From: Neocallimastix lanati (nom. inval.) | Taxonomy: Eukaryota; Neocallimastigomycota; Neocallimastigomycetes; Neocallimastigales; Neocallimastigaceae | Assembly (NCBI GenBank): GCA_016946835.1 | Contig: JACVTC010000100.1 | Span: 1-62,500 of the forward strand | Reading direction: 5' to 3' | Length of the DNA: 62,500 bases | Shown here: positions 1-10,900 of the stretch, piece after piece | How positions within the stretch are numbered: position 1 is the first letter of the stretch | Layout of the letters: each line of letters begins with the position of its first letter | Program-made: the position numbers and the translations under genes | Notes under the pieces: model-generated | The model's input: only the letters and a program-made list of their open reading frames with translations | Told to the model about the DNA's origin: nothing | The model's database searches: none

Positions 1-11
1 ATTTATCAATA

Positions 12-797
12 TGGTATGGTTCATATAATTTTAGGAATATAATAATAATTAACACAAATAATAAAATTACAATAAAAAAAAAAATAATTTGTTTTAAAAT
101 CAATATTTATTTATTTAAATTTATAAAAGAAAAAATAATAATATTATTTATTTAATAAAAGAAAGTTATTCATTATATTTTATTTCACTAAAATTACATG
201 TATTTATATTTTTTTATCAAATTAAAATTTGTAAAGCCTAACTATTTTTTTAATAAACTAATTACTAATTATTTTTATAAATAAAACATTTAAATTGAAA
301 TTGAATTATTATTTTAGTTAATAATATTATTGTTATAAATAGTAGTTATATTATTGAATTATTAATTATTTAATAATAGTTTAATACTAATATATATAAA
401 ATAAAAATAAAGAGATTATACAGAATATTTTATTGTGGTTTAGTTAAATTTAGTAATTAAAAATAAATTTAAATTGATAACGAAAATTTTAATAACTAAT
501 TAAATAGATTTGATTATTTTCAATAAACATAATACAAAAGAAATATAATATTAATATATTAAGTGGGCAAGGACAATATTCTTGGCTAAAGATTTTTAAT
601 ACATTATAATGGAATCGGATCGATAATTCAAAAAGGAATTATAAGTTAATATTAGTGATTTATTAACTTAAGATTTCTATTTAGTAATATTTGAAGAATA
701 TTGGAAAGTTCCAATTATATAGAATAGAATAATCTATAAGGTTAGAATAATTTAAATTATTCTAGCACAATTAGTATTATTTGTTCATTCTGTATTA
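12..797 (-). repeat. Element 1 left LTR (3' LTR on the minus strand)
   Basis: This copy matches 6233-7022 almost throughout and differs by small indels, for example near 140-175, 290 and 640. It is followed on its right, reading the minus strand toward it, by a G-rich tract (AGCGGGGGCATC, about 799-810), a plausible polypurine tract. Confidence 0.85.
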
Positions 798-896
798 AGA
801 TGCCCCCGCTAAGACTCAAGCTAGGTAGAAGCTGAGTTAAACTTGACAATAATTTTTCAATGAACATTACGATTCATTTGTATATTAGTAGCAGGA

Positions 897-3800
897 TCAG
901 CTAAAGTGACTGTATTGAATTGTTTCTTTACCACTTTCATAGGTCCAACAAAGTAAGGTTTCTAATTTAGTTCGATTAAAATTTCTACTAGTACTTAAAT
1001 CACCTGGTTTTATTCTTTTAGCTTGATTCATACTGGTCTTTTCTTCTCTCCTAGTAGCCCAATACTTCGAAGCATTTTTGATATTAGACGCGGCCTCCAT
1101 TACCCATTGGTAGTGTGATACAAATTTTTCCAGTAGAATTTCGTCAGAAGACTTATTTATACCCTTAGTTGGTCTGGCAGCAATGTCAAAAGGTTGTTGG
1201 TCCCTCCCTTCCATAAACTAATTCAAACTTGAATGGTTGGTGATTGAGTTTTTAGTAGTTCTTAAAGCCCAAAGTGCAGATGGTAAAATTTCATCCCATT
1301 CTTTGTGTTGTTGTCCTAGTAATCGTAATAATTTTCCAATTTCTTTATTACGATTCTCAACTAAACCATTGCTTTCAGGATGATATGGAGTGATAAATTT
1401 AACATATACCATCATATAAATCAAGGAAGATTTTTTGTCATATCTGATGTAAATTGTGTCCATTATCAGTAGTGATAATTTGAGGTACACCGTGTCGAGC
1501 AAATACATTAATTAAAAATTTTATCACATCCTGAGAAGTAACATTTTCAGTGGGCTCTGCCTCAACCCATTTAGTAAAATAATCAACCACAACGATTATA
1601 TATTGATTATTATTTCTGGTTTTACTTAGAGGTCCTATAATGTCCAATCCTACGTGTGTAAATGGTCCTTCCACTTCAGTTGGTTTATCTTCTGTTGGTT
1701 CAGGGTATGGTTGAGATTTATTTAATTGACATTTTTCACATTTACCTATAATTCGCTTAATGTCATTAACCATATTGTTCCAATAGTAGCTCTTTTTCAA
1801 ACGTTGATATGTCTTGTAATAGCCTTCGTGTCCTATACTGTGCGCTTGAAAAATTAATTGAAGTTTTTCTTTTGTATCTGTAACTAATTTCCTATAATTA
1901 TTGCCATCAACAAAGTAGTCCACACCATCAATTGTCGTAAATTTTTCTTCAATAAATTCCTTAATGGTTCTTGAAAGCAGGTTTTCATCTTGTTCCTTGA
2001 TAATTTGTGTTGTTAAGACAACTTTTTCTTTTTCATTTTTCATTCTTGATAAAGCATCTGCGACAACATTATTCTTTCCAGTTTCATATCGTAAATCAAT
2101 TCCTAACATACTGACAGTCAAACACCATCTAGTATGACGAGAATTTTGTGGTTCCTTACTTTTAAGTAATCCGATTAATGGTCTATGATCTGTATATACT
2201 ATAGTTTGCTTAGGATTTCCCATAATATAAGATTTTAATTTATTAATACAGTAAATTAGAGCAGCACCTTCTAGATCCGTAATTCCATAATTCTTTTCCG
2301 ATTTAGATAAACTTCTACTAATATAATGAACCGGATGCTCCTTTCCAGTTTCATCATCCTTTTGTAAAAGCACACCGCCTATTCCATCATAGGAAGCATC
2401 TGTTCTTATAATAAATTCTCTATCAAATCTAGGAAATCTTAATATTGGGGCATTGATTAATCTTTCCTTAAGAATTTTAAAACTTTCTTCTTGTTCCTTT
2501 TTCCATTCAAACTTAATACCTTTTCTTAATAGAGTGCAGAGAGGAGCAGTGACTTTTGCAAAGTCCTTAATAAAATTTCTATAATATCCAATGGCTCCTA
2601 AAAATGATCGAAGTTCATGAATGTTAGAGGGAGCCTTCCATTCTTTAATAGCTTCAACTTTGTTTTCCAATGGACTTAACCTTCTGAGGATACTTTATGT
2701 CCAAGTACTTCTACTTCAGTTTGCATGAAAGAACACTTTTCGATATTGATTTTTTAACTTATGTTCCTTGAATATTTCTAAGACTTGTTTAAGATGTTCT
2801 AGGTGTTCTTCTTCAGTTCTTGAGTAGATTAAAATATCATCGATAAAGTTATAGACACATTTTCCTATTAAGGGAAATAGTATACGGTTCATTTCTCTTT
2901 GGAATGTAGCTGGAGCACCTGTTAAACCGAAGGGCATTACCTGAATTGGTAGTTTCCGAACTTAGTTGTAAAGGTAGTGATTTCAACACTATCATCATCC
3001 ATTAATATTTGATGATAACCGGAATAAAGATCTAATGTTGAGAAGATTTTTGCTCCATCTAAGCTATCAAAAATTTCCTCAATATTTGGTAAAGAATAAG
3101 AATCCTTCTTAGTTGGCTTCATTTACTTTCCTATAGTCAATACACAGGCGCCATTTACCGTTCTTTTTAGGCACAAGTACTACTGGTGATGACCATTCTG
3201 AACATGAAGGTTCAATTAATCGTTTATATATGAGTTTGGTTAATTCTTCTTTTAAGATATCTGTTTTTAATTTACTAAGTCGATAAAATTTTTGTTTAAT
3301 AGGTTTAACTCCTTCCTTAAGAATAATTTTGTGTGGTGATAAATCTGAAGGTGTTAATTCTTCAGAAGAAGTTGCAATTATATCAATATATTCTTCAAGT
3401 AATTTAGTAATAGCTTCTCTATAATTTGAATTAATTGTACTTTGAAAAACTGTGTCATATATATATTTTTATGGGTGGTAATCCTTCAATCGTTTTCAAT
3501 TGTTGCTTAGCTTCTTGGTGATTCAATGCTTTGATTACACATAATAATTTTTCTTCGTCATCATATTCATTATTAATAGGTGCAATTTCTTCAATTAAAC
3601 CTTGATCATTAAATCGACAAAGACTATATCTAATTGGATGTATAAATAACTGGTTATCAATTTGAGTTTGAGGTTGATTAATATATCATAGAATGGATCC
3701 TCCTTGTCTATAATTCTACACGTAACAAGTAGTTCTAGTTCATTAATTTTTACGGGAACTTTGATTAACACATCTTCTGAGTAATCATCATTCATCGTTG

Positions 3801-4823
3801 CTAAACGTATTCGTCCTGCACTAACTCCTATAGGTTCATACTGATAAGGTAATTTATCTAAAAATTGCTTTGTGATAATACTTAAGTTGCTACATGAATC
3901 TATTAAAGCCTTACCATGAACTCCATCTACTATTACATCAACCATAGCAATATCATCTTCTTGTGGTTCATGATGTTTACTTTTATATGTATGATCTATA
4001 TTGTTCGTTATTATTGTAGTAGCACACATATTATCCACTGCACCTGAAATTTTAGTATTATTCTTTTCTAATTTAAGTCCTTGTGATACTTGAGACCGTA
4101 TCTTTGGAGCAACGTCCAATAATTGTCCAAATGTAATATTGCAATTACTGGAGTTTAAATCTTTGATCACGTCATAACTATCACAATCAGTTTGCATTTG
4201 TATTCTTTTTGGAATTCTAGTTGGCATAATTTCAGTTGACTTTTCTGATGATTTTTCTTGAATTAATTTATTTAAAGTTTGTTTAGAATTATTTCCTTCC
4301 TGAGAAGTTTCATCATTAATAATATTAACATTACTATTTTTATTATTTTCCACAGAAGTACTAGTACTAGCTCTTTCCTTATCTCTTAGCTCTTTCTCAA
4401 TCCTCTTTTCTTTCTCTATTCTGGGTTGAGCCATAATCGAAGGATGTAATTGAGTTGTTGGCTTTTTGACTGGTCGCGATGTTCCCCTTAATTGATTTTC
4501 TTTTTGTTTTCGTAAACCTGGAGTAACTATTGGCTTAGGATCATCTCTTAGACTACGGTGAACCCTCTTTCCTCTTTGGTCACTAGTCTCTTCATCTTTA
4601 GGATTTGCCTTTCTCTTTATAACGTTTACTAAGTAATCCAATTCTTTGGAACCATCCGACTCATCATCAAAATCTTCGTAATAATCCGTAGTAGTACCTT
4701 CTTGGAAATCAGCAATTTCTTCATAATCATCATCTTCTTTTAAGTCAACTGTTTTGGGACGATGGCAGACTGAAGCAATTTTTTTGACGATGGGAGTGCT
4801 TCTACTCCCTTTTAGTGGTTTAA
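897..4823 (-). pseudogene. Element 1 pol (protease, RT, RNase H, integrase), multiply frameshifted
   Basis: Pieces in order on the minus strand: about 4823-3595 protease, with ALIDSCSN where a Gly normally follows D-S; 3470-3123 RT start, in broken frames (..CIDYRKVNE); 3122-2937 (STLDLYSGYHQ); 2937-2716 ([12 protein letters not shown] and [10 protein letters not shown], i.e. FIDD at the catalytic site); 2670-1438 RT connection, RNase H (RTDASYDG) and the integrase HHCC zinc region plus two catalytic Asp (GLDIIGP, TTDNG); 1508-1218 integrase Glu (NGLVENRNKEI); 1214-897 integrase C-terminus. Frame changes fall near 3690, 3470, 3123, 2937, 2700, 1450 and 1216. The coding potential is dead unless sequence errors explain several of the breaks. 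Confidence 0.85.
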
Positions 4824-4824
4824 A
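4792..4824 (-). promoter_or_regulatory. Gag-pol -1 programmed frameshift signal
   Basis: On the minus strand the gag frame reads TAT TTA AAC CAC TAA, which contains the heptamer T-TTA-AAC (4824-4818), a canonical X-XXY-YYZ slippery site. After an 8-nt spacer comes a perfect 6-bp hairpin, GGGAGT-AGAAGC-ACTCCC (4809-4792). The -1 frame from the slip point is open through the protease region to about 3595, where the gag frame stops at once. Geometry and frame match the retroviral type of -1 frameshifting. Confidence 0.8.
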
Positions 4825-5727
4825 TAATTTTCATAAAACTTCTTGCGGTTATTTTCCAATATAGAATTTAATTTAGGACAGTTTCGTTTGGTATGTCCTT
4901 CATTGCTACAAAACCAGCAAGTACTAATTTTCATTTCTTTCATCTTGTTAGTGAGATTTTCTATAGATACATTTTTGTGGGTTTTTGGTTTGTTAAAATC
5001 ATTTGAAATGTTCTTATTAAAATTACTTTTAGAGTTAAGGAGATTGTAACGAGTCTTATCATAATATTCAGTACTATTTTTAATAGATAAACGATCAACT
5101 TTTTCAGCTATAGCGAATGCTTTGGTAATAGAAATATGGTCTTTAAGCATAACCTTTCTCCATGCGTCAGGATTATTGGTTAAGGAATCTGCATAATCTA
5201 AAACACTAATTTTTCTTCTTCTCTTTTTATCCAATTTATGGTACAAAGATCTATAATGGACATTAAAATCTTTAACTTTCTCGTTCTTCTTTATTTTCAT
5301 GGAACGCAATTCTCGCAACAAGTTGGTTTGATCTTCTTTAAGTCCATAAAAGGTCTTTAGATGATTTATTATTTCATCAAGGCTTGGGTAGGTGTTAGTA
5401 GATTCATTTTCTTCATCATCTTCTCCTTCACTATCGCTATCGAAATCAGAATCTTCATCTTCAGTAAGATCATTTCCATCTTCTAGTTCTTGGATAATTT
5501 CTCTTGGTTCTCCAGAAGCCGTTAATATACAAGCAGTAAAAATAGTTTCAGGATCCTTGATATGTTGTATTTTATCCATGCCTTTAACTCATTTGCCCAG
5601 GAATTGATGTCAAGGTTTTGTTTAGTAAGCTTTTCAAAATCTTTAATTCTTTCTTTAATTCTCTGAAGCTAAGCTTATCTTCTGGAGTACTCTCTGTTGG
5701 AGTACTGGAAGTACTGGATGTTCTCAT
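4812..5727 (-). pseudogene. Element 1 gag (nucleocapsid-type, CCHC), frameshifted near its start
   Basis: The likely start is the ATG at 5727 (MRTSSTSS...). Reading frame is lost twice between about 5650 and 5575, after which a 255-codon frame continues from 5579 to the stop at 4812. It encodes a retrotransposon gag-like helical region with an acidic Asp/Glu/Ser stretch and ends with a zinc knuckle of form C-x2-C-x4-H-x4-C (CWFCSNEGHTKRNC). Gag proteins package element RNA into virus-like particles in the cytoplasm. The stop codon is two codons past a -1 slippery heptamer (see 4792-4824). Confidence 0.75.
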
Positions 5728-5759
5728 AAAATAAAATTTATTGTATCTATAGAATGCTA

Positions 5760-6207
5760 AACCTCGTAATGTATAAATTGTTATAAAAAAGTAAAAATAA
5801 AAAAAATTAAAAAAAATAAATCTTTTAACTAATAAAATTATTAATTATTTATTATTATTAATCACTTATTAAATTATAATAATCGTGCAATCTGATAGTA
5901 CACACTGTCTGACGTGCAGCTTACCTCTTGAAAGGTGTCATGCCACGCGTGTGCCACGGTTACTATTTTCAATATAAAAAATAGCAGTCCAGAGCCTACT
6001 AGCCCAATTACTATGTAGGATAAACTTAACCCGGAAATCTATGCACGAATATTAGTTTAATTTAATATTAATTAATATTTTTAACAATTAATAATAATTA
6101 GTTAAAAATATAAAAATTGTTTTTTAAAAAAAATTATTTGTTTTATTAGAAAAATTATTTATTAATATTATAATTTTATCCCTAATGTATTAATTTATTA
6201 TTATATT
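5760..6207 (-). other. Element 1 untranslated leader
   Basis: This lies between the primer site and gag. A block at about 5880-6050 is far richer in G+C than anything around it and contains a near-palindrome centred on ACGCGT (about 5942-5960). A packaging or dimerisation role is possible by analogy with other LTR elements but is not shown. No ORF was recognised. Confidence 0.5.
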
Positions 6208-6224
6208 CCCCGATATCTCCACCA
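6208..6224 (-). other. Element 1 candidate primer-binding site
   Basis: Eight bases past the 5' LTR, the minus strand reads TGGTGGAGATATCGGGG. Beginning with TGG, it has the form expected for complementarity to a tRNA 3' end (..CCA). The tRNA was not identified. A search of this fungus's tRNA set for a 3' end CCCCGATATCTCCACCA would test it. Confidence 0.55.
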
Positions 6225-6232
6225 ATTTTTCA

Positions 6233-7022
6233 TGGTATGGTTCATATAATTTTAGGAATATAATAATAATTAACACAAATAATAAAATTACAATAAAAAA
6301 AAAAATAATTTGTTTTAAAATCAATATTTATTTATTTAAATTTATAAAAGAAAAAATAATAATATAATTATTTATTTAATAAAAAGAAAGTTATTCATTA
6401 TATTTTATTTCACTAAAATTACATGTATTTATATTTTTTTATCAAATTAAAATTTGTAAAGCCTAACTATTTTTTTAATAAACTAATTACTAATTATTTT
6501 TATAAATAAAACATTTAATTGAAATTGAATTATTATTTTAGTTAATAATATTATTGTTATAAATAGTAGTTATATATTATTGAATTATTAATTATTTAAT
6601 AATAGTTTAATACTAATATATATAAAATAAAAATAAAGAGATTATACAGAATATTTTATTGTGGTTTAGTTAAATTTAGTAATTAAAAATAAATTTAAAT
6701 TGATAACGAAAATTTTAATAACTAATTAAATAGATTTGATTATTTTCAATATAACATAATACAAAAGAAATATAATATTAATATATTAAGTGGGCAAGGA
6801 CAATATTCTTGGCTAAAGATTTTTAATACATTATAATGGAATCGGATCGATAATTCAAAAAGGAATTATAAGTTAATTAGTGATTTATTAACTTAAGATT
6901 TCTATTTAGTAATATTTGAAGAATATTGGAAAGTTCCAATTATATAGAATAGAATAATCTATAAGGTTAGAATAATTTAAATTATTCTAGCACAATTAGT
7001 ATTATTTGTTCATTCTGTATTA
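6233..7022 (-). repeat. Element 1 right LTR (5' LTR on the minus strand)
   Basis: Direct repeat of 12-797. The element's transcript would start inside this LTR. It abuts the target duplication of element 2, which begins at 7021. Confidence 0.85.
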
Positions 7023-7025
7023 AAT
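7021..7025. repeat. Element 2 target-site duplication, left copy (TAAAT)
   Basis: TAAAT directly precedes the left LTR and is repeated exactly at 13199-13203 after the right LTR. A 5-bp duplication is usual for Ty3/gypsy integration. Confidence 0.85.
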
Positions 7026-7953
7026 TGTAAAGAATTAAATTTAAACTTAATTAAATTTAACCCTTTTCTACAATTAATACTAATATTAATCGAGAAATTA
7101 AAAAAAAGAAAATACTTAACGAAACTTAAAATAGGGTAGGAGTTTATTATAAGAGATTAGTTCAAATAAAATTTTTATTAAAATATTTTTTATTAAAAAT
7201 AATTTTTATTTAGATTTTGTTATTTTTAAAAAATTAAAAATTTATTTTGTTTATTATTATAATTATATTCTTATAATAATAACTCTTGATTTTCAAAATA
7301 AAGAAAATCAAGAATTATTTATAGTAAAGTTCCAAATCTTAATGAATAACTTTTTAGGAAAAGATTTGGGAGAAAAACCTAAAAAGTTTAATGATCAATT
7401 ATTAATAAAATTGATCATATGTTAATTGAATAAAAACCGATATTTTCCAATCGGAAAACTTCAATTAACATTTGTTTTATTTAAACAATGTCAATTATAC
7501 ATGACATTGTTTTATTTTAATTAATTTTTTAAATATTAATTATTCTTTTTTCATTTGATTTGTTACATTATGATTTTAATATAATTTTATAATTATTTCT
7601 AAATTATAATTCTATAATTTATATTAGATTTGTTTAAAATTATATTAATGTAACAATTATTTAAATTAAAACTTAACATATAATTATCAAATGAATTTTA
7701 ACAAATATAAAAAATATTAATGTTTAATTATTTTAATATTATTAATTAATACAATGATAAAGAATAATAATTTTACAATATTAATTTTAAATTATTAATA
7801 ATAATTTTATATTAAAAATATTTTATAATAAAGTTAATAAATTTTATTAAATAATTATTATTTTATTTAATAAAGATTAATAATTATTTTTTATTTTAAT
7901 AAAGATTAATAATTATTTTTTATTTTAATAAAAATTAATTATTATTCTTTACA
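7026..7953 (-). repeat. Element 2 left LTR (3' LTR)
   Basis: 928 bp, identical by eye to 12270-13198 except for one base in an A-run near 7100. It carries a TATA-like box on the minus strand at 7323-7318 (TATAAA), a probable transcript start near 7287, a cluster of perfect hairpins at 7285-7512, and a roughly 29-bp unit repeated three times near 7855-7940. Confidence 0.92.
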
Positions 7954-7962
7954 TTGCACCCT

Positions 7963-10900
7963 TTAGGATGTGTTCCCATAATTGGAATGCTCTTTTAAAT
8001 CTTGATTTCTTTCAACGTAGGGTTCCAATTGGGAGATGTGGAATATTGGATGTAAGTGTAAATTACTTGGAAGTTCCAACCGGTAATTCATGCGTTTTAA
8101 TTTTTCCGTTATTCTGAATGGACCTAAGTATTGTGAAGCTAGCTTCTTCGCCGGCTCGTTGGTGAAATAATATCTTTTTAACCACACTTTATTGTTAATA
8201 TTAAAATTTGGACCATGTTGTTTCTTGAGGTCATTATACTTTTTGAAATCTTCTTTAGCTTTGACCAGATGAGCTTGAAGAGATTGAAAATGGGCCGACC
8301 AGTCTCTTGTAAGAACTGAAGCATTATCCTTCAAAAGAATTGGAGGGGAATCAATAATACTATTTGGATTAAATCCAAAATTGGCATAGAAGGGAGAGAC
8401 ACCAATAGACTGATGGAGCGAATTATTATAGGCAAATTCACATAAAGGCAGGTAATAACACCATTCATTTTGTGCTGAAGAGCAGTAGCAGCGAAGATAT
8501 TGTTCCACAACGGCATTTGCACGTTCAATTTGGCCATTAGACTGTTGGTGGTGAGCAGTGGCGAGATTAGGCTGAATATGCAAAGCAGAACAAAGAGAAG
8601 TCCAAAATTCCGAAGAAAATTGACTACCATGATCGGAAACGATCGTTTTAGGGAACCCGTGATATCTAAAAACGTTGAAAAGAAGAAGCTTAGCAGTAAG
8701 ATCTGCTGAAGGAGCATCCGAACAGGGAACCAAATGGATCATTTTGGTGAGGTGATCCGAAACAACCATGATACACGAGCAATCTTGAGAACTTGGCAAT
8801 GAGACAATAAAGTCAACACCGATAATTTCCCATGGTTTTTTAGGAACCGGGAGAGGAAGAAGTTTACCATAAGGCTTATGTCTTCTGGTTTTGCATCTTC
8901 CGCAAGTTTCACAAGATAGGATGTAGTTTTCAACATCCTTCCTCATGTTAGGCCACCAATAATAACGTTTTAATTTATCCATAGTTTTATGGATTCCTTG
9001 GTGACCGCCTAAAGGGGAGTCATGAAAAGATTGTAAAATCTTTGTTCTAAGAAGAGATGGCACTATTATTCGTCCTTGGAAGTGTAGAACACCACGAATA
9101 AGACTAAACAATGAGCTTTTGATTTCTTTTGATTTAGATTTTAGTTTGCTCATTGTTTCTTTGCAGAATTTGTCTTGTTTTTGTAAATCGATTAATTTAT
9201 CAATTTTTTCATAAGCTGTACAGCATATTGGGTTGTCATTGGGAATGGCACATGCTATTGGGAAATTATTTTCTTGATAATCCGGCCTTCTTGATAAGGA
9301 ATCTGGCTTTCCACTTTTAGTTCCAGGTCTGTAGGAAATACGAAAATCAAATTTAGATAAGAAGAGACTCCATCGTATTTGTCGTTGATTTAAATGTTGT
9401 GGTTTCTTTAAGTACAACAAGTTTTTGTGGTCCGTTATAACTTGAATTGGATACTTCGCACCTTCTAAATGGTGCCTCCATACGTCAAAGGCTGTTATAA
9501 CGGCAAGGAGTTCCTTATCATAAATTGTATAGTTCTTTTCATTCGAGTTAAGAGACCTTGAGTAGAACGCAATAGGATGAAGTAGCTGATCATTTTCTGA
9601 GATTTGAGATAAGACACAACCAATAGCATAGTTGCTTGCGTCTGTTTCGACAATAAATTCTTTGTTATAGTCTGGAAAGATAAGGATTTCATTGGATAAA
9701 AAAGATTTTTTGAGATTTTTGAAAGCATTTTCGGCTTGATCATTCCAGATATATTCACTATTTTTCTTCAAAAGTATGCGGAGAGGTTCCATAATTTCGG
9801 CAAAATTTTTTATAAATCTTCGATAGAAATTACAAAGTCCAAGGAAACTTTGTAATTCCTTAACATTCTTAGGAGTTGGCCATTCAATTATCGATTTTAC
9901 TTTATTTTGATCCATTGTGAGGCCGTTAACCGAAATTGTAAATCCAAGGAAAGTTGTTTCTTTAACATGGAATTCGCATTTTTCTTTCTTAACATATAGG
10001 CCATTTTTTATTAATAACGAAAGCACATTTTTAACATGAACGATATGATCTTCAAGATTATTTGAGTAAATAATTATATCATCCAAGTAAACTTGGACGT
10101 GATCACCAATAAGTTCACCAAGGACATCTTGAATAAAATGCTGGAATACGGACGGAGCATTTCTTAATCCGAAGGGCATCACCAAGTATTCGAAATGGCC
10201 GATGGGAGTTCTGAATGCTGTGAGATATTCATGGCCTTCTTTAACCCTAACAAGATTGTAGGCCGATCTTAGGTCTAACTTTGAAAATATTTTGGATCCC
10301 TTAAAGGCTTCAATCAAGTCATTAATTCTTGGTAGAGGATAGCTATTTCTAATAGTTACTGCGTTTAGCCTCCGATAATCAACACAAAGTCTGAGGGTTC
10401 CATCTGGTTTTCTTACAAATAAAATTGGAGCACCAGCGGGTGATCTGGATTTTCTTATGAATCCTTTAATAATATTTTCTTTGATATAATCTTTAAGTGC
10501 ACTCATTTCGACTTGTGACAATGAGTAAATTGGACCAAAATAGAGTTGACTTCCAGGGATAAGATCAATGGATATGTCGTATGGCCTATGTGGAGGCAAT
10601 TTGTCAGCCTCCTGTTTTTTAAACACAAGAGTTAGATATTTGTAATATTTGTTAATTATTTTTTCTGTCCTTGAAAGTTCTTTTTTAATTTCGGGCATAG
10701 CTCCGCATATATCATTTTCGTAAAGTTCATCTTCTGAAATGGAAGAAGGAATTATTGAATCAGTAGTATCGTCAACCATTGGCGCGGCTACTTCAGAGGA
10801 ATGAAAAACAAATTTGTTTCCTTTTGCTGAAGGACAATGATTACTACAGAAACATTCTAAGAAATATATCTTGTTATTTTTAAAATCGATATAAGGATTG

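Larger units (their letters stand above)
12..7022 (-). mobile_element. Element 1: old Ty3/gypsy LTR retrotransposon, minus strand, decayed
   Basis: Two LTRs of about 786 and 790 bp (12-797 and 6233-7022) enclose gag and pol in the order protease, reverse transcriptase, RNase H, integrase, which is the Ty3/gypsy order. The LTRs differ by several small indels, so the copy is not recent, and pol is broken by several frameshifts. Likely 4-bp target duplication AATA: positions 8-11 on the left; on the right 7023-7025 plus 13204, because element 2 later inserted just beyond the right LTR. LTR ends read TGGTATGG...CTGTATTA on the plus strand, so the terminal dinucleotides are TG...TA rather than TG...CA. 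Boundary assignment is by eye. Confidence 0.85.

Noticed and set aside
5392-5607. Plus-strand Ser-rich open frame
   Set aside because: It is the complement of the acidic region of element 1 gag; its Ser richness mirrors Asp/Glu codons on the other strand.
7855-7942. Tandem ATTAATAATTATTTTTTATT units considered as a CRISPR-like array
   Set aside because: Only three contiguous copies without spacers, inside a retrotransposon LTR of a eukaryote.
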